Below, in pieces: positions 1-11,605 of a stretch of DNA of 64,000 nt. The stretch spans positions 26,430,658-26,494,657 of the forward strand of contig CM067079.1 in assembly GCA_033980235.1 (NCBI GenBank), written 5' to 3'. Numbering within the stretch: the first letter of the stretch is position 1; each line of letters opens with the position of its first letter. Source of the DNA: Diadema setosum. Lineage: Eukaryota > Echinodermata > Echinoidea > Diadematoida > Diadematidae. The notes beneath the pieces were generated by a model. It worked only from the letters and a program-made list of their open reading frames with translations, was not told where the DNA came from and did no database searches. Both the position numbers and the translations under genes were made by a program.

Positions 1-253
1 TTTGCAATAAAACCTAAAATATAAGGAGATATCAGGGTTTTCTCAGTAAACCGTAACTGTATACGGTTTAGTCTGGAAACATTTTTATTATAACTATTGT
101 TCACATTTTGTGTATTTAACAACACTTAACATCGATTATACGGATTCAAATTTTGACAGTGGTTGTTTCTATCCCTAACCCACATTTTAGAACTATTTTA
201 AAGCACTAATGCTTTCATCTGCAAATGGTAAATTATGCCTTTAATTTTCTCAG
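1..253 (+). other. Intron of the first GPCR gene (partial)
   Basis: No coding potential is seen. The stretch ends in a pyrimidine-rich acceptor (ttttctcag) directly before the first GPCR exon in the window, so it is read as the 3' part of an intron. The upstream exon, expected to carry the N-terminus, TM1 and TM2, must lie left of the window. Confidence 0.7.
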
Positions 254-1523
254 ATTACATTTACTGCCACTTGCGGTACGATGATGTGTTTGGCAGGAGA
301 GCGATACCGGGCTATCGTCAAACCGCTCGATACCAAGAAACGGCGAACGATCAAGAACGCGGTGATTCAACAGTGCGTAGTTTGGGCTGGTGAGTTTAGA
401 ATGAAAGATAATCGTCATGTATTAATGATAATTATGATGATAAACATGATACTTAAGTCTATTTTGTTTTACTTCCCAAATTGCCAACAGTTTGACATGT
501 TTGAAGACAAAATTGTAAGGCACATCTAAAAGCGCCTAAAAGAACTGTGATCACGATGTTGAAATTTAAATTCGAGGACATCCAGAGATTATGACGTAAC
601 TTGTTTGGCACAAATCTGTCTTTACAATCTCTTGCTAGTTACATGATACGAGCCTAACGTCTTATAGTAGTTAGGTGGCCGCAATACGGAGTGCTATGAT
701 TGGACACACGATCTGAAGGACCTTTACAAGTATAATCATGAAAATAAAGGGAATATATTATTTGCTCAACATTGTGTCAGAAATTTTACGTTGTCCGTAT
801 AACCAAAATTGTTTTTACTCAAGATGCTTTGTTAAACACAAAAATGTCTCCCAAGCGCAAGACCATTCACTGGTGTTATTACTTCAGCGCCTGACAATGT
901 TTTTAATGGCTTTTGCTTTGCAAATATGGATTTGGCCCTTATTGTTTCTGATATTACCTCTCTTTCTTTTACCAGTGTCTTTCGTCGTTGGCATTGTCGT
1001 AGCTTTACTTGAATCACAACCGTCATCACACACCCTCGCCGAAGGTTTCCTACTCTACGAGGTCGCCTTCTTCTATATCTGCCTTATCGTCGTCATGTTC
1101 GTCTGCTACGCCGCAATCTTGCGTTCTGTGCACGAGCACGAGATCGTGGAGGGAGACCGCGTCGCTCGCTGGCAGCTTCGTCGCAACATGCAGATGCTGC
1201 GAATGGTAAGCGTCCTGGTGTTTGCATTCCTCATCTGCCGCGGCCTGTGGCTCGGCTACGGATTCTACGTCAACCACGCACAGCCTCCCAGTAGAATCGT
1301 TCACATGATCGTCCAGATATCGGCACGGTTCGTCTGCCTGCTCGACAGCGCCCTCAATCCGTTCATCTACGCCATCTTCATGCCGGATTTCAAGAGGCAC
1401 ATCCGGCAGCTAGCGCTTCATCCTTTCGGCACCGCCAAGCCTCGGCGACGCGGCACCATGGACAGCACCCGTCACGATACGGTGACTCTTCAGACCTCTG
1501 CGGAGTTGAGCAACCATCAGTAA
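254..1523 (+). CDS. Rhodopsin-type (class A) GPCR, 5'-truncated by window edge
   Basis: Two exons, 254-389 and 976-1523, join in phase 1 (G|TG, Val) and give the last 227 residues of a seven-transmembrane receptor at the plasma membrane. The first exon holds the end of TM3 with an ERY motif (DRY box; codons about 323-331), the ICL2 motif IVKPL, and the start of TM4. The second holds the rest of TM4 through TM7 with NPFIY (NPxxY) and a basic C-tail. The acceptor at 974-975 follows a T-rich tract and the donor is gtgagt. ORF sequence upstream of 976 is intronic. Odd points: no Pro at the usual TM5 position, no CWxP in TM6 (C-R-G-L instead), and ECL2 is short with no cysteine. It is a tandem paralogue of the GPCR at 16055-19076. 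The ligand is unknown; class A membership is firm, the subfamily is not. Confidence 0.85.
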
Positions 1524-1731
1524 GGTGCCAACGATAGACCTTATCATAGTTCATCCGATATCCTGGTGCTAGCGATAAACTTTCAACAAGAGGGATGTGA
1601 GTTTGATCCTTGTATTGCCGACAGGGTCATCAATCCACATTGCTGCCCTAAAGCCTGGCGCATAAATGTTTACCTGATGTCATTCCGACATTGGTGTACG
1701 TAAAATTAGACGAATTTGCCCCCAAAGCGGT

Positions 1732-1737
1732 AATAAA
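1732..1737 (+). terminator. Candidate polyadenylation signal AATAAA
   Basis: An AATAAA hexamer lies about 210 nt after the stop codon of the first GPCR gene, on the same strand. Placement suits a 3' UTR end, but no transcript data support it. Confidence 0.35.
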
Positions 1738-2269
1738 AGCAAACAAGGAAAGAAATGCCCCCTCTTTGATGGTTGCAATGTTCCATCAAAATTTTACTTG
1801 AAACCGGAAGGACAAGGTATATAAATAATTCCAAATGAACTCTTCAGCTCCTGATATTTCATCGTCATCCCTCTGCTATGATCTGTCGAAAATATTTGGA
1901 GATTTGTATCATGATTATTACCGAGTAAAGTTTTGTTCCCATGTTTGATCTTCGTCTATTACTTTTTATAATGTTTACCAAGCATGTAACATATATTCGT
2001 CGGCAATATCAGGAGTTGTTGTTGACCTTCGGTTATTGGATGAAACATTGACCACACGTAGGCCTACGTTTGATACTTTTTTTTCTCAGTTAAATCACAC
2101 CCAGTGTTCTGAGTTCACATTATTATTTCTTGCCTTGTCACCTCGTCTAGCATGTTTAAGCCGTCTGTGTGACAGTATCGTCACCCTGTCATATCCTTTA
2201 AAAAATGCACTTTAATGTTTCAAAGATTTCTTTCTCGACTGAGACCTATATGGGCTCATGTTTAAAGAT

Positions 2270-2283
2270 CGGCGCATGCGCCG
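2270..2283. promoter_or_regulatory. 14-bp palindrome containing GCGCATGCGC (NRF1/P3A2-type site)
   Basis: A perfect 14-bp inverted repeat, cggcgcatgcgccg, has at its core the consensus bound by NRF1 (P3A2 in sea urchins). Such sites usually sit in TATA-less promoters. No gene start is recognised nearby, so function is speculative. Confidence 0.3.
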
Positions 2284-3889
2284 TGTCACCTCCGTCCTAT
2301 GACTTCAGGATCGCATCCGAGAAAGGGAGGCGAGAAGGGGGATAAACTTACACATCATGATACCCCGAGAGAACATTATGACGTGAAGTGACGTGACACA
2401 CCGGCATGGATTTCCTTGTGACGTCATAACTCTTTGAATTAAGCATATTAATGTTTGACGTAAGCATAAGGTATGGGTTAGTGTTTATGGCGGAGAAAGT
2501 TCCCTGTCCTTGCAGACCATTATTCTCAAGCACAACGCAGATAATTATTCACTCAAGCAGAACAAAAGGAGGCCATACCCATATGAGGCGAGGTAACAAA
2601 CGCCATTGCACTTTGCCACAAACCACATCTAAGTGTATGAAGTAGTGTAGAAGGAATACAAAGGTAAGAAGATAAAGATACTTATCTGAATGCTATGTCG
2701 TTCTTCATTTCCTAAGATTATGCGTTATATCTTGGGATAAATGATTAAAGGAGACCTCCGGATGATTTTCAGACATTTGCATTTGAACATCACATAAATT
2801 GGTTTATACTGGGTGCAGATTATATTTTAATTCATATCAATTACGGTAGTAAATAAGAATATTTTCATAATTCATTACATTAATCACAGCGAACAAGGAT
2901 GATGACATAGCAGCCTCACATAAGAAGGCATGACTGGGCGCTCAAGGAAGCAGAAGAAAAGAAGAAAACATGCATGAATTCTACACAGGTGAAGCAAGTG
3001 GCATTGCAATGGAAAGACATTGCTGCACTGCTGGAATATGTGAGCCTCCTCTGTCATCATTCTTGTTCAGTGTGGATGGTTGTTTTTTTTTTTTTCCAGA
3101 GTATTGGTTTGTGTGCTCAATTGCCACTATATGTTTCACAAATGAAATCTGTCATACATGGCACTATCAATATAAGATATTATGTACCACGTAATATAGA
3201 ATCACATTAATCGTGTGGAATGTCCCTTTAATGACAATTGATGCAACACATCAACTGTTTTTATGATCGTGCCAAATGCCAATTATAGTTTGAGGACTGA
3301 TTTACATCAAACACCGTTCTTGAAAAAAAAAAAGTTTTTTGGCGACAATCACAATTTTTAGGAGTATAAAAATAGAAAAGAAGAAATACAGACAATAAAA
3401 TATGTAAGAAGGGGTACTGAATGCAGAATATGGACTGTTTGAAAGAGCCCTCATGCAAGACTCGTAGAGACATTTAATGAGGTGTCTAAAACTACGTCTT
3501 TTTACGGGAAAGCAAAGACAAAAATGGTATAGTACAGAATTCTAAATCTTCCTAGAAATTCGACCATCTTCCATCACTTGTCCATTGATCATGAGCACGT
3601 AAGAACTAGGTATACTGTATACTGGTAAAAGACCAGCCAATAGAAGTTCAATAACATTTACGATGAAATTAGCTCCACATCCACATCCTTTTACAGTTCT
3701 TACAACGACTAATTATAATATGCTATCATTAACCCTTCTTTGTGGTACAATTTACATCTCTAATGATATAAATGATTAGACTGATGAGATCTACATGGTT
3801 CCTCCATTTCACAAGAATGATATTGGTCTGTCCTGACATAGTGTATTAAGAAATATTGTAAGATAGGTTTCCAAGTAGCGAAACAGGTA

Positions 3890-4423
3890 CAGTGCACTCC
3901 CGTTATAACGAAATGCTCGGGACCGGCAGTTTTCTTTCGTTATAACGAAATTTCGTTATAACCGAACAAATACAATATATAACGAAAACAAGAAAACCAC
4001 GTATATATATCATATTATGTTTGCTGAATACTCATCATACACTGGAAAGCTATGTGAAATATGATGGGATAACTGTATCACAATGATAAATGCAAGTTCC
4101 CCTCAGAAACTGTGCGTGACACAAAGAGCGAACACACAGTGGTGTGAAGCGTTCACCCATGCAGAGAAGCTATAAATGCTTGTTTCGCTACGAATTTTCG
4201 AAAGCAATTCGCATTTCGTTATAACGGAGCACATTTCTTTTGTTTTCTTTGTCTATGGCGCTCGGAAAAGACTTCGTTATAACGGAAATTTCGCTATAAC
4301 CGTGTTCGTAATAAGCGAATCTTTTACCATAGACTTTTATGGTGATTATTTTGGGACCAGAAGATTTACTTCGTTATAACGAAATTTCGTTATAACCGTG
4401 TTCGTTATAACGGGAGTGCACTG
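3890..4423. mobile_element. MITE, family A (pogo/Tigger-like termini), 534 bp
   Basis: Terminal inverted repeats start cagtgcactcccgttataac and are flanked by TA on both sides (3888-3889 and 4424-4425), as for IS630/Tc1/pogo target duplications. Interior copies of CGTTATAACG recur, so the ends are subterminally palindromic. There is no transposase ORF, so it is non-autonomous. A shorter relative is at 42303-42473. Confidence 0.8.
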
Positions 4424-4788
4424 TACAGGTTTCGAGTTCCCTGCCATGTTGTATCGAATTTTTAGAGTAAAGGTAAAAGTAGCCATTGATCTTGAAATTC
4501 TACGTCATACATGCTTAATGACAAGTAATAATTCTGGGCCCCACTTTATAAAGATGTCGGGAAAGCACCTCTTGCTGATATGGCAACTTCCCATGGCAAC
4601 AGCAAAACAGAAACCTATATTCTTTTCATTTCCGTGACAATTGCCATTCCAGCAAGAGTTGCTTTCATATCAACTTTTTTGAAATGGGGTCCTGATTTTG
4701 ATTTGTGTGTTGTTTCTTATTGCTGTGAACCAAGGCTTATCTTTTTTAACTGTGTCATTTGTAAATATGTTTCAAATTCAATACAAGT

Positions 4789-4833
<45 letters not shown>

Positions 4834-5421
4834 AAAAGAATACTTCTGCTTAATTTCATATTTTTTCATTCAGCTGCGCTTATATTTTTTTCCCGAAATC
4901 GTTTTCGTAAGAGTTTTTGTATTATTGCTATCATTACGACTTCGAATTGCATGCAACCATTGAACTACTAACAGCTCCATGATGCAACAATCATGTCATT
5001 GTAGCAATGCAGCATAATTATACGATCAGGTACAATAAACGTATCATTTTTCATCATTTCACTTAAACGCACTCATATTATAGATATAAATATGTATTTC
5101 GTATTTGTACGTGTGACAATGTATGTGAGTGTGTGAGAGTGTGTGTATTAATTGTGGTCATTAATGCAGGTATGAGGACCAGTGACACAGGATCTATGTA
5201 AATTCGCATTGACGCACTGGTCATTTTCCTTTCATGGAATGAAAATCAGTCATTTCAATATGGAGAGGGCTTTGAAGGTATTATTTACCATTTGCAGGTG
5301 AAACAAAACTCAGCTTTAGTGCTTCGGAATAGTCCTTTAATGTGAGTTAGGAGTAGAAACAACCAATGTGAAAATGTAAATCAATATAATCAATGTCAAG
5401 TATCGTTAAATATACAAAACG
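4424..5421. other. Intergenic, with TA microsatellite
   Basis: AT-rich sequence with a pure (TA)n run at 4792-4831 and short TG-rich runs near 5125-5150. No coding or RNA signal is seen. Confidence 0.6.
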
Positions 5422-5822
5422 TTAAGGGGATCGTACAGTTTTGGTTGAGACCTAATTTCAGGTTTCTCATATATTTTTTTTTTTTTTGTGAAATAATGAG
5501 AAACCTCTTTTGAAATACGAAAGAGCATGAAATCCTGTGGGGAATTCAACGTTTATTTGATGAAAATTGGTTTTGAAATGGCTGAGATATCCAAAAAAGA
5601 GCAATTCTGATAAAGTGTGGAACCCACACTTCATTACGATCGCTTTGTTTTACTTTGTTTTTGGACTCTATTCAGTCATTCCAAACCCAATTTTTATCAC
5701 ATAAACTTTGAATTGCTCTTAAAATGGTATGCTCTGTAATATATCATGAGTGTTTTCTTGGTATCTCGCAAAAAGTTAAAAGCCCAATTCTCATCTCCAC
5801 CAATACTGTACCATCCCTTTAA
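5422..5822. mobile_element. Palindromic MITE, family E copy 1
   Basis: The ends are imperfect inverted repeats: a left end containing ttttggttgagacc and a right end reading as its degraded complement before tccctttaa. The two halves share complementary segments around gaaaattggttttgaaatgg. Related copies lie at about 33771-34295, 37043-37440 and 40860-41062, with a fragment near 16768-16825. Confidence 0.65.
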
Positions 5823-7185
5823 CTTACGATTGTTTCTATAAAAAAAAATGTCTATAGTCTGACAGTAATTGGTTAATTGGGGAAAAATGGAATACAGATA
5901 TCTCCTTATGTCACCTGTATATTTTAGGCCATATTGCGAAAAAAAAAAATGTTATTTGGTAGAATGTTTTGTGAGACAACATTACTGACCTATACATATG
6001 CATCCAAGACTCGAAAATTTTTAAAATCACTGCTGCCAATAGTAAACATTACCTTTAATTTGCGTGGCAGCTACACTGCAACTTGACAATGTATGTCGCC
6101 TGTCGGGACGAATGAGCCTAGAAATTAAAAAAAAAAAAAATCTCTTTGCGCTTTCTTTCTTGCCGAAGCGTTCATGTAAAATAAGAATTCATGAGGAATT
6201 AGAGAATCAATTAAATTTCGTTTCCTTGGTCATTCTCTTTTCTTCGTTCGTGCATGGCAGAAAGGAAATCTTGTTTAATGACAGACGATACAGAGCTGTA
6301 CGAAATTTTATGGATTCACGTTGTGCGCCTATTCATGAAATTCAGTCCATCCAACAACTGAACAAGGCGCGACTTAATTGTTTTTGGAAGTATTGCAAAA
6401 TTTGCATACTTTCCATTGTTGTTTGGTCGTGATTTTGCGATGAAAAAATTAAAGACCACGGGTCAAAGAACATCTAGTTTATATGTTTACATTATATCAC
6501 TTGCGTTTTCATAAACTCATAGATGGGTAGGTGACTCAACCGGTTCTTTCGCGTGTATGCCTCATGTTTCAAGTTGCAACACATGGCATTCATTATGGTG
6601 TGTGTGCGTGCACGTGCGTTTGTTTGTGTTTGTGACGATGGAGAAAGATTTGCGGGTCATTTTCTTGTGACGCGACACTACCAGTAAGTCATGGCATCTA
6701 TCGATCCAAGGTGAATCATGCAGACACAAAACAAACAAACAAAGACACACACAAACAAAACATAGCCTCCTTCCAGCAGTCCAGTAGATATGACGTCCAA
6801 AGCCGCATTTCAGGTTTCGTGACGAGAATGTAATTCGAGCAGAATGACCCGGAAATTTATAAACATGAATTGATTGCGCAGGACAAAGTGGAAATTCAGC
6901 GTTGGAAAACAAGCATGAAAGACATACATATACATGGATCATAAATATGGGGAATATCAGTGGGAAAGAATTTAGCTTCTTTAGAGATATGCTCAAACTA
7001 AAAGACTGCTGCTTGTGATACTTGTCATCAGAACGCTACTCTCACATTACCTTTGACATCTTTTGTAGACTAAAGTTACATCTTAACTTTTCAATGATCC
7101 ATTTGATGGAAGAGCGTTTGATATTTATGGTACTGTAGAATGAAAGCATAGTTATAATCAATTTTGAGGAATTTTTGGATTGTTT
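5823..7185. other. Intergenic, no gene seen
   Basis: AT-rich. It holds open frames of about 120-144 codons on both strands (6064-6432 and 6562-6996), but they are low in coding character, lack recognisable motifs and have no splice partners. I regard them as chance ORFs. Confidence 0.55.
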
Positions 7186-7800
7186 TTAAATATAAATTAT
7201 AAATATAAATTTTTCTGATAAAAAAAGAGTAAAATCTTACGAGTTCAATGGTAAAAAATTGACTGAAATTGGATGAAAAATAAGGAAGTTATGACATTTT
7301 GAAATTTTGCAAATTTCTGCAAAACAGTTCTTGTACAGTGGATATGAATATGCAAATGAATGGGCTAACCATGTCATAACCTCACAATTTTCCATCGATC
7401 ACGTACAGAAAAATGACGAAAATTCAATGTTTCTGTCATTGAAGTCTGAGACATGATGTTATTCCTGGTTGAATAACTTCAGAATAGTGATCATTTAGAT
7501 ATACCAGGATTTGAGCCTATAGGATACGGCATAATTGCGTTTGAATGAAAAACTGGGAATTTCAAAATTTTATATACAAACTATATGGCAAGTTGTGATG
7601 GGATGACAAGCTCATTTTGACATTTGCATATTCATATTGACCGTTCAAGGACTGTTTCCTGAAATATTAACTAAACTTGAAAATATCATAACTTCCTTAT
7701 TTTTCACCCGATTTTGATCAAAAATTTACCGTTGAACTCGTAATATTTTACTCTTTCTTATCAGACTAACTTATATTTGGATTGGACTTCCCCTATAAAG
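7186..7800. mobile_element. Palindromic MITE, family F copy 1
   Basis: The left half (ctgataaaaaaagagtaaaa, then acgagttcaatgg and aataaggaagttatgaca) is mirrored by the right half (cataacttccttatt, ccgttgaactcgtaat, ttttactctttcttatcag). The ends are diverged from the better preserved copy at 30624-31220. No ORF; probably a non-autonomous DNA transposon. Confidence 0.65.
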
Positions 7801-8069
7801 GACGGTTAGATACCTGACCACAATCGAGATCCACGTAGAAATTTACATCTTGCGATCCAGAATGCTGTAAAATAGATTGGGACAACTAAAATAACATTGT
7901 TTATTGTGGTTATAATAACAACACAAAAAAAAAAATAAATGGTGTAAGTTCTGATTCATCCAGGTAACGATCAATAAAGGTACAACATTAAATCAATTCA
8001 TCTGGACTTACTGTTTTTAGTTCCGAGAACGGTTTCACGTCCGATCCTGGACGCTTCATCAGCTCGTCT

Positions 8070-8070
<1 letters not shown>

Positions 8071-8103
<33 letters not shown>
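8071..8103. repeat. (AC)n microsatellite
   Basis: An uninterrupted AC dinucleotide run of about 33 bp within otherwise unremarkable intergenic sequence (7801-8668). Confidence 0.9.
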
Positions 8104-8105
<2 letters not shown>

Positions 8106-8668
8106 TAGAAACATACAAGAAATATAATCTTGCCGGTAAATTTCTCCAGGTTCAGTTGGGGGTTACACGAATTCAAAGAAAATTAGTTCTGTAATAAAGG
8201 TATCAACAAAATTTTTATCACTTTTGGAGCATGAACAATTCTGTGGCGTCATTTTTTAACCTTTTTTTAACACATTTCTATTTGATAGAGATTAAATGAG
8301 TTTTTGTGTTTTAAAGAGAAGTGATAAATCAACTGAGTCAAATGAAACGTAAGCAGGTTTCATGGTGATATTGATATTGTTTTGAGAGGGATTGTGGTCT
8401 CATTCTGCTTTCATCTTTTTAGAACTTTACGACCAACAACATCAGACCAGTTATATAATGTACGAGAAAATGAGATCACTTATATTCCGTGCACACTCAA
8501 TCGATGTAGGTTAATTGTCTGCGGTCGAGCAATCAATTTTGCTTACCTGATTGTCTGCCCAAGGTGGAGACAATAAACTCGAGTCGGTAACTGAATACGG
8601 GAATTGAGAAGGAGAGGTTAGGAGAAGTCACGAGCAAACTCTGAGTTTGGCCCTATTTCATCTCTTCA

Positions 8669-8830
8669 ACTCTGTGGCACAGTGGATAAGCCTCCCGACT
8701 CCAAATCGGAGGATCCGAGTTCGATTCCGGCCCATAAGTGCTTACGTCCTAGGCAACGGCGTAAATCCGTACTGAGGAGTGGGGGGGATAGTCACCATCA
8801 CCACGATTACAAGCCCATAACCGGAACGGG
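8669..8830 (+). mobile_element. tRNA-derived SINE (tRNA-Trp-like head)
   Basis: An internal RNA polymerase III promoter is visible: box A tggcacagtgg at 8674-8684 and box B gttcgattcc at 8719-8728. An anticodon-arm-like segment has the loop ctccaaa, so a CCA anticodon. There is no acceptor-stem pairing or clean 3' end as in a real tRNA, and the sequence runs into a non-tRNA body ending in poly-G, so a SINE is preferred over a tRNA gene. Confidence 0.6.
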
Positions 8831-8873
8831 GGGGGGGGGGGGAAAGAAGCTTGGTGCCCCCCCCCCCCCCCAC

Positions 8874-11425
8874 ACACACACACACACACTTTACAGGGAC
8901 CGGATGTCCCACTCTTTTGCATGAAATATAAAGTGGAAGGAAAGTGGCAGCAAAAATATGAAGACTTTTTGTTCTTGTTGCTTTTTTTTTTTTGCTTGTC
9001 AGATGACTATATTTTTTCGCTTTGGAAATTAAGGGGGGGGGCCGCGCCGGGCGCAACTGCTATTAATCACTGGCAGAAACATCAGGAGAATGGCATAGCG
9101 GTCAAATGCGAGCGAGCGGAGCGAGCGAGCTTGAAAGTTTTGACATTTTACAGTCCAAAGACTGCCGTTTGTGGCTGTATTTTTTCGCTTTGGAAATTAA
9201 GGGGGACACACCGGGCAAAACTGCCGGCAATTACTGGCAGCAACATCAGGAGAATAGCATAACGAATAAATGCGAGCGAGCGAAGCGAGTGAGCTTGAAA
9301 ATTTTGATATTTTACAGTCCCCTAAACTGTCCTTTGTGGCTTTTTTTTTTTTCGCTTGGGAAACAAAGGGGGCGCACCGGACGAAAACTGCTGGCAATTA
9401 CTGGCAGCAACATCAGGAGAATGGCATAATGATGAAATGCGAGCGAGCGAAGCGAGCGAGCTTCAAAATTTTCACATTTTACAGTCCAAAAACTACCGTT
9501 CGTAGTTATATTTTTCGCTTTGGAAATTAAGGGGGACCGCACTGGACGCAACTGCTGTCAATCACTGGCAGCAACATCAGGAGAATGGCATAGCGATTAA
9601 ATGCGAGCGAGCGGAGCGAGCGAGCTTGAAAATTCTGACATTTTAGAGTCTAAAAACTGCCGTTTGTAGCTATACTTTTTCGCTTTGAAAATTAAGGGGA
9701 GCCGCACCGGGCGCAACTGCTGGCAATCACTGGCAGCAACATCAGGAGAATGGAATAGCGGTTAAATGCGAGCGAGCGGAGCGAGCGAGCTTGAAAATTT
9801 TGACATTTTAAAGTCCAAAGACTGCCGTTTGTGGCTGTATTATTTCACTTTTGAAATAAAGGGGAGCACACCGGGCGAAAACTGCTGGCAATTACTGGCA
9901 GCAACATCAGGAGAATGGCATAATGATTAAATGCGAGCGAGCGAAGCGAGCGAGTTTCAAAATTTTCACATTTTACAGTCCCAAAACTACCGTTCGTAGC
10001 TATATTTTTCGCTTTGGAAATTAAGGGGAGGGGGGGGGGGCGCACCGGGCGCAACTGCTTTCAATCACCGGCAGCAACAACAGGAGAATGGTATAATGAT
10101 TGAATGCGAGCGAGCTTCAAAATTTTCACATTTTACATCCCAAAACTGCCGTTCGTAGCTATATTTTTCGCTTTGGAAATTGAGGGGGGCGCACCGGCCG
10201 AAACTGCTGTCAGTCACTGGCAGCAACATCAGGAGAATGGCATTATGGTTGAATGCAAGCGAACGGAGCGAGCGAGCTTTAAAATTTTGATATTTGACAC
10301 TCCAAAAACTGCCGTTTATAGCTATGTTTTTCGCTTTTGTTTGTCCCACTTTTATGGGAGAACCATCCCCCCCCCCCCCCCCATCGACGCCTCTGCATAT
10401 GAGGGTGCTTTTGGTAAGTGAAAGATCTGCTGCACACTCTTTGATGAATTAGCGATATATACGTCAATGTCAAAAGTGTACAAAGTTTATCGAAAGGGAT
10501 CCTGTATAGCGGAGCTTTTGCATGCTTATGATTGCAATACAACGATCTGGTACATAGTTCTGGGGATATTTGGACAATTTTCCATTAACACACACACACA
10601 CACTTTACAGGGACCGGATGTCCCACTCTTTTGCATGAAATATAAAGTGGAAGGAAAGTGGCAGCAAAAATATGAAGACTTTTTGTTCTTGTTGCTTTTT
10701 TTTTTTTTTTTTTTTTGCTTGTCAGATGACTATACTTTTTCGCTTTGGAAATTAAGGGGGGCCGCGCCGGGCGCAACTGCTGTTAATCACTGGCAGCAAC
10801 ATCAGGAGAATGGCATAGCGGTCAAATGCGAGCGAGCGGAGCGAGCGAGCTTGAAAGTTTTGACATTTTACAGTCCAAAGACTGCCGTTTGTGGCTGTAT
10901 TTTTTCGCTTTGGAAATTAAGGGGGACACACCGGGCAAAACTGCCGGCAATTACTGGCAGCAATATCAGGAGAATAGCATAACGAATAAATGCGAGCGAG
11001 CGAAGCGAGATGAGCTTGAAAATTTTGATATTTTACAGTCCCCCAAACTGTCCTTTGTGGCTGTATTTTTTCGCTTGGGAAATAAAGGGGGTACCGGGCG
11101 AAAACTGCTGGCAATTACTGGCAGCAACATCAGGAAAATGGCATAATGATTAAATGCGAGCGAGCGAAGCGAGCGAGCTTCAAAATTTTCACATTTTACA
11201 GTCCAAAAACTACCCTTCGTAGTTATATTTTTCGCTTTGGAAATTAAGGGGGACCGCACTGGGCGCAACTGCGAGCGAGCTTGAAAATTCTGACATTTTA
11301 GAGTCTTAAAAACTGCCGTTTGTAGCTATACTTTTTCGCTTTGAAAATTAAGGGGAGCCGCACCGAGCGCAACTGCTGGCAGTCACTGGCAGCAACATCA
11401 GGAGAATGGCATAGCGGTTAATTTT
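8874..11425. repeat. Satellite-like array, ~165-bp unit, with internal segmental duplication
   Basis: Tandem units of about 164-166 bp each carry the block gcgagcgagcggagcgagcg, followed by a TTTTACAGTCC-like and a TTTTTCGCTTTGGAAATTAAG-like segment (the second with one-base variants) and a GC-rich ggcgcaccgggcgcaactgc stretch. About eight units lie at 9040-10345 and four to five at 10740-11425; several are truncated. The leading flank (about 8874-9040, starting with an AC run) recurs at about 10586-10780 in front of the second block, so a piece of roughly 0.5 kb or more was duplicated along with array units. The many overlapping ORFs across it are frames of the repeat and are not treated as genes. 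Confidence 0.85.
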
Positions 11426-11605
11426 CCATTAAGAAAGTTCGAGATTTGTCCTCATCTCGGGAATTGCTTGGGGGATAAATGATTTGTCTGCCTAAACACT
11501 TCCAAAGGCATAGCGGTTAATTTTCCATTAAGAAAGTTCGAGATTTGTCCTCATCTCGGGAATTGCTTGGGGGATAAATGATTTGTCTACCTTAACACTT
11601 CCAAA
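11408..11605. repeat. Direct tandem duplication of a 99-bp unit
   Basis: Two near-identical 99-bp copies (11408-11506 and 11507-11605), both starting ggcatagcggttaattttcc, follow the satellite array. The junction uses ggcatagcggtta, a piece of the satellite unit, which suggests a recent slippage or unequal-exchange event. Confidence 0.9.

Larger units (their letters stand above)
1524..3889. other. Intergenic, no gene seen
   Basis: The first few hundred bases are probably 3' UTR of the GPCR gene. The rest is AT-rich, with short poly-T/A runs and no ORF showing splice context or family similarity. It contains one GC-rich palindrome at 2270-2283, listed separately. Confidence 0.6.

Noticed and set aside
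738..975. N-terminal part of the open frame that leads into the GPCR exon at 976
   Set aside because: It is intron read-through: a pyrimidine-rich acceptor at 974-975 and phase match to the exon ending at 389 show the coding part starts at 976.
9106..11268. Overlapping ORFs of 65-171 codons on both strands
   Set aside because: They are frames through tandem satellite units with repeated stop-free phases; no splice sites, start context or protein family.
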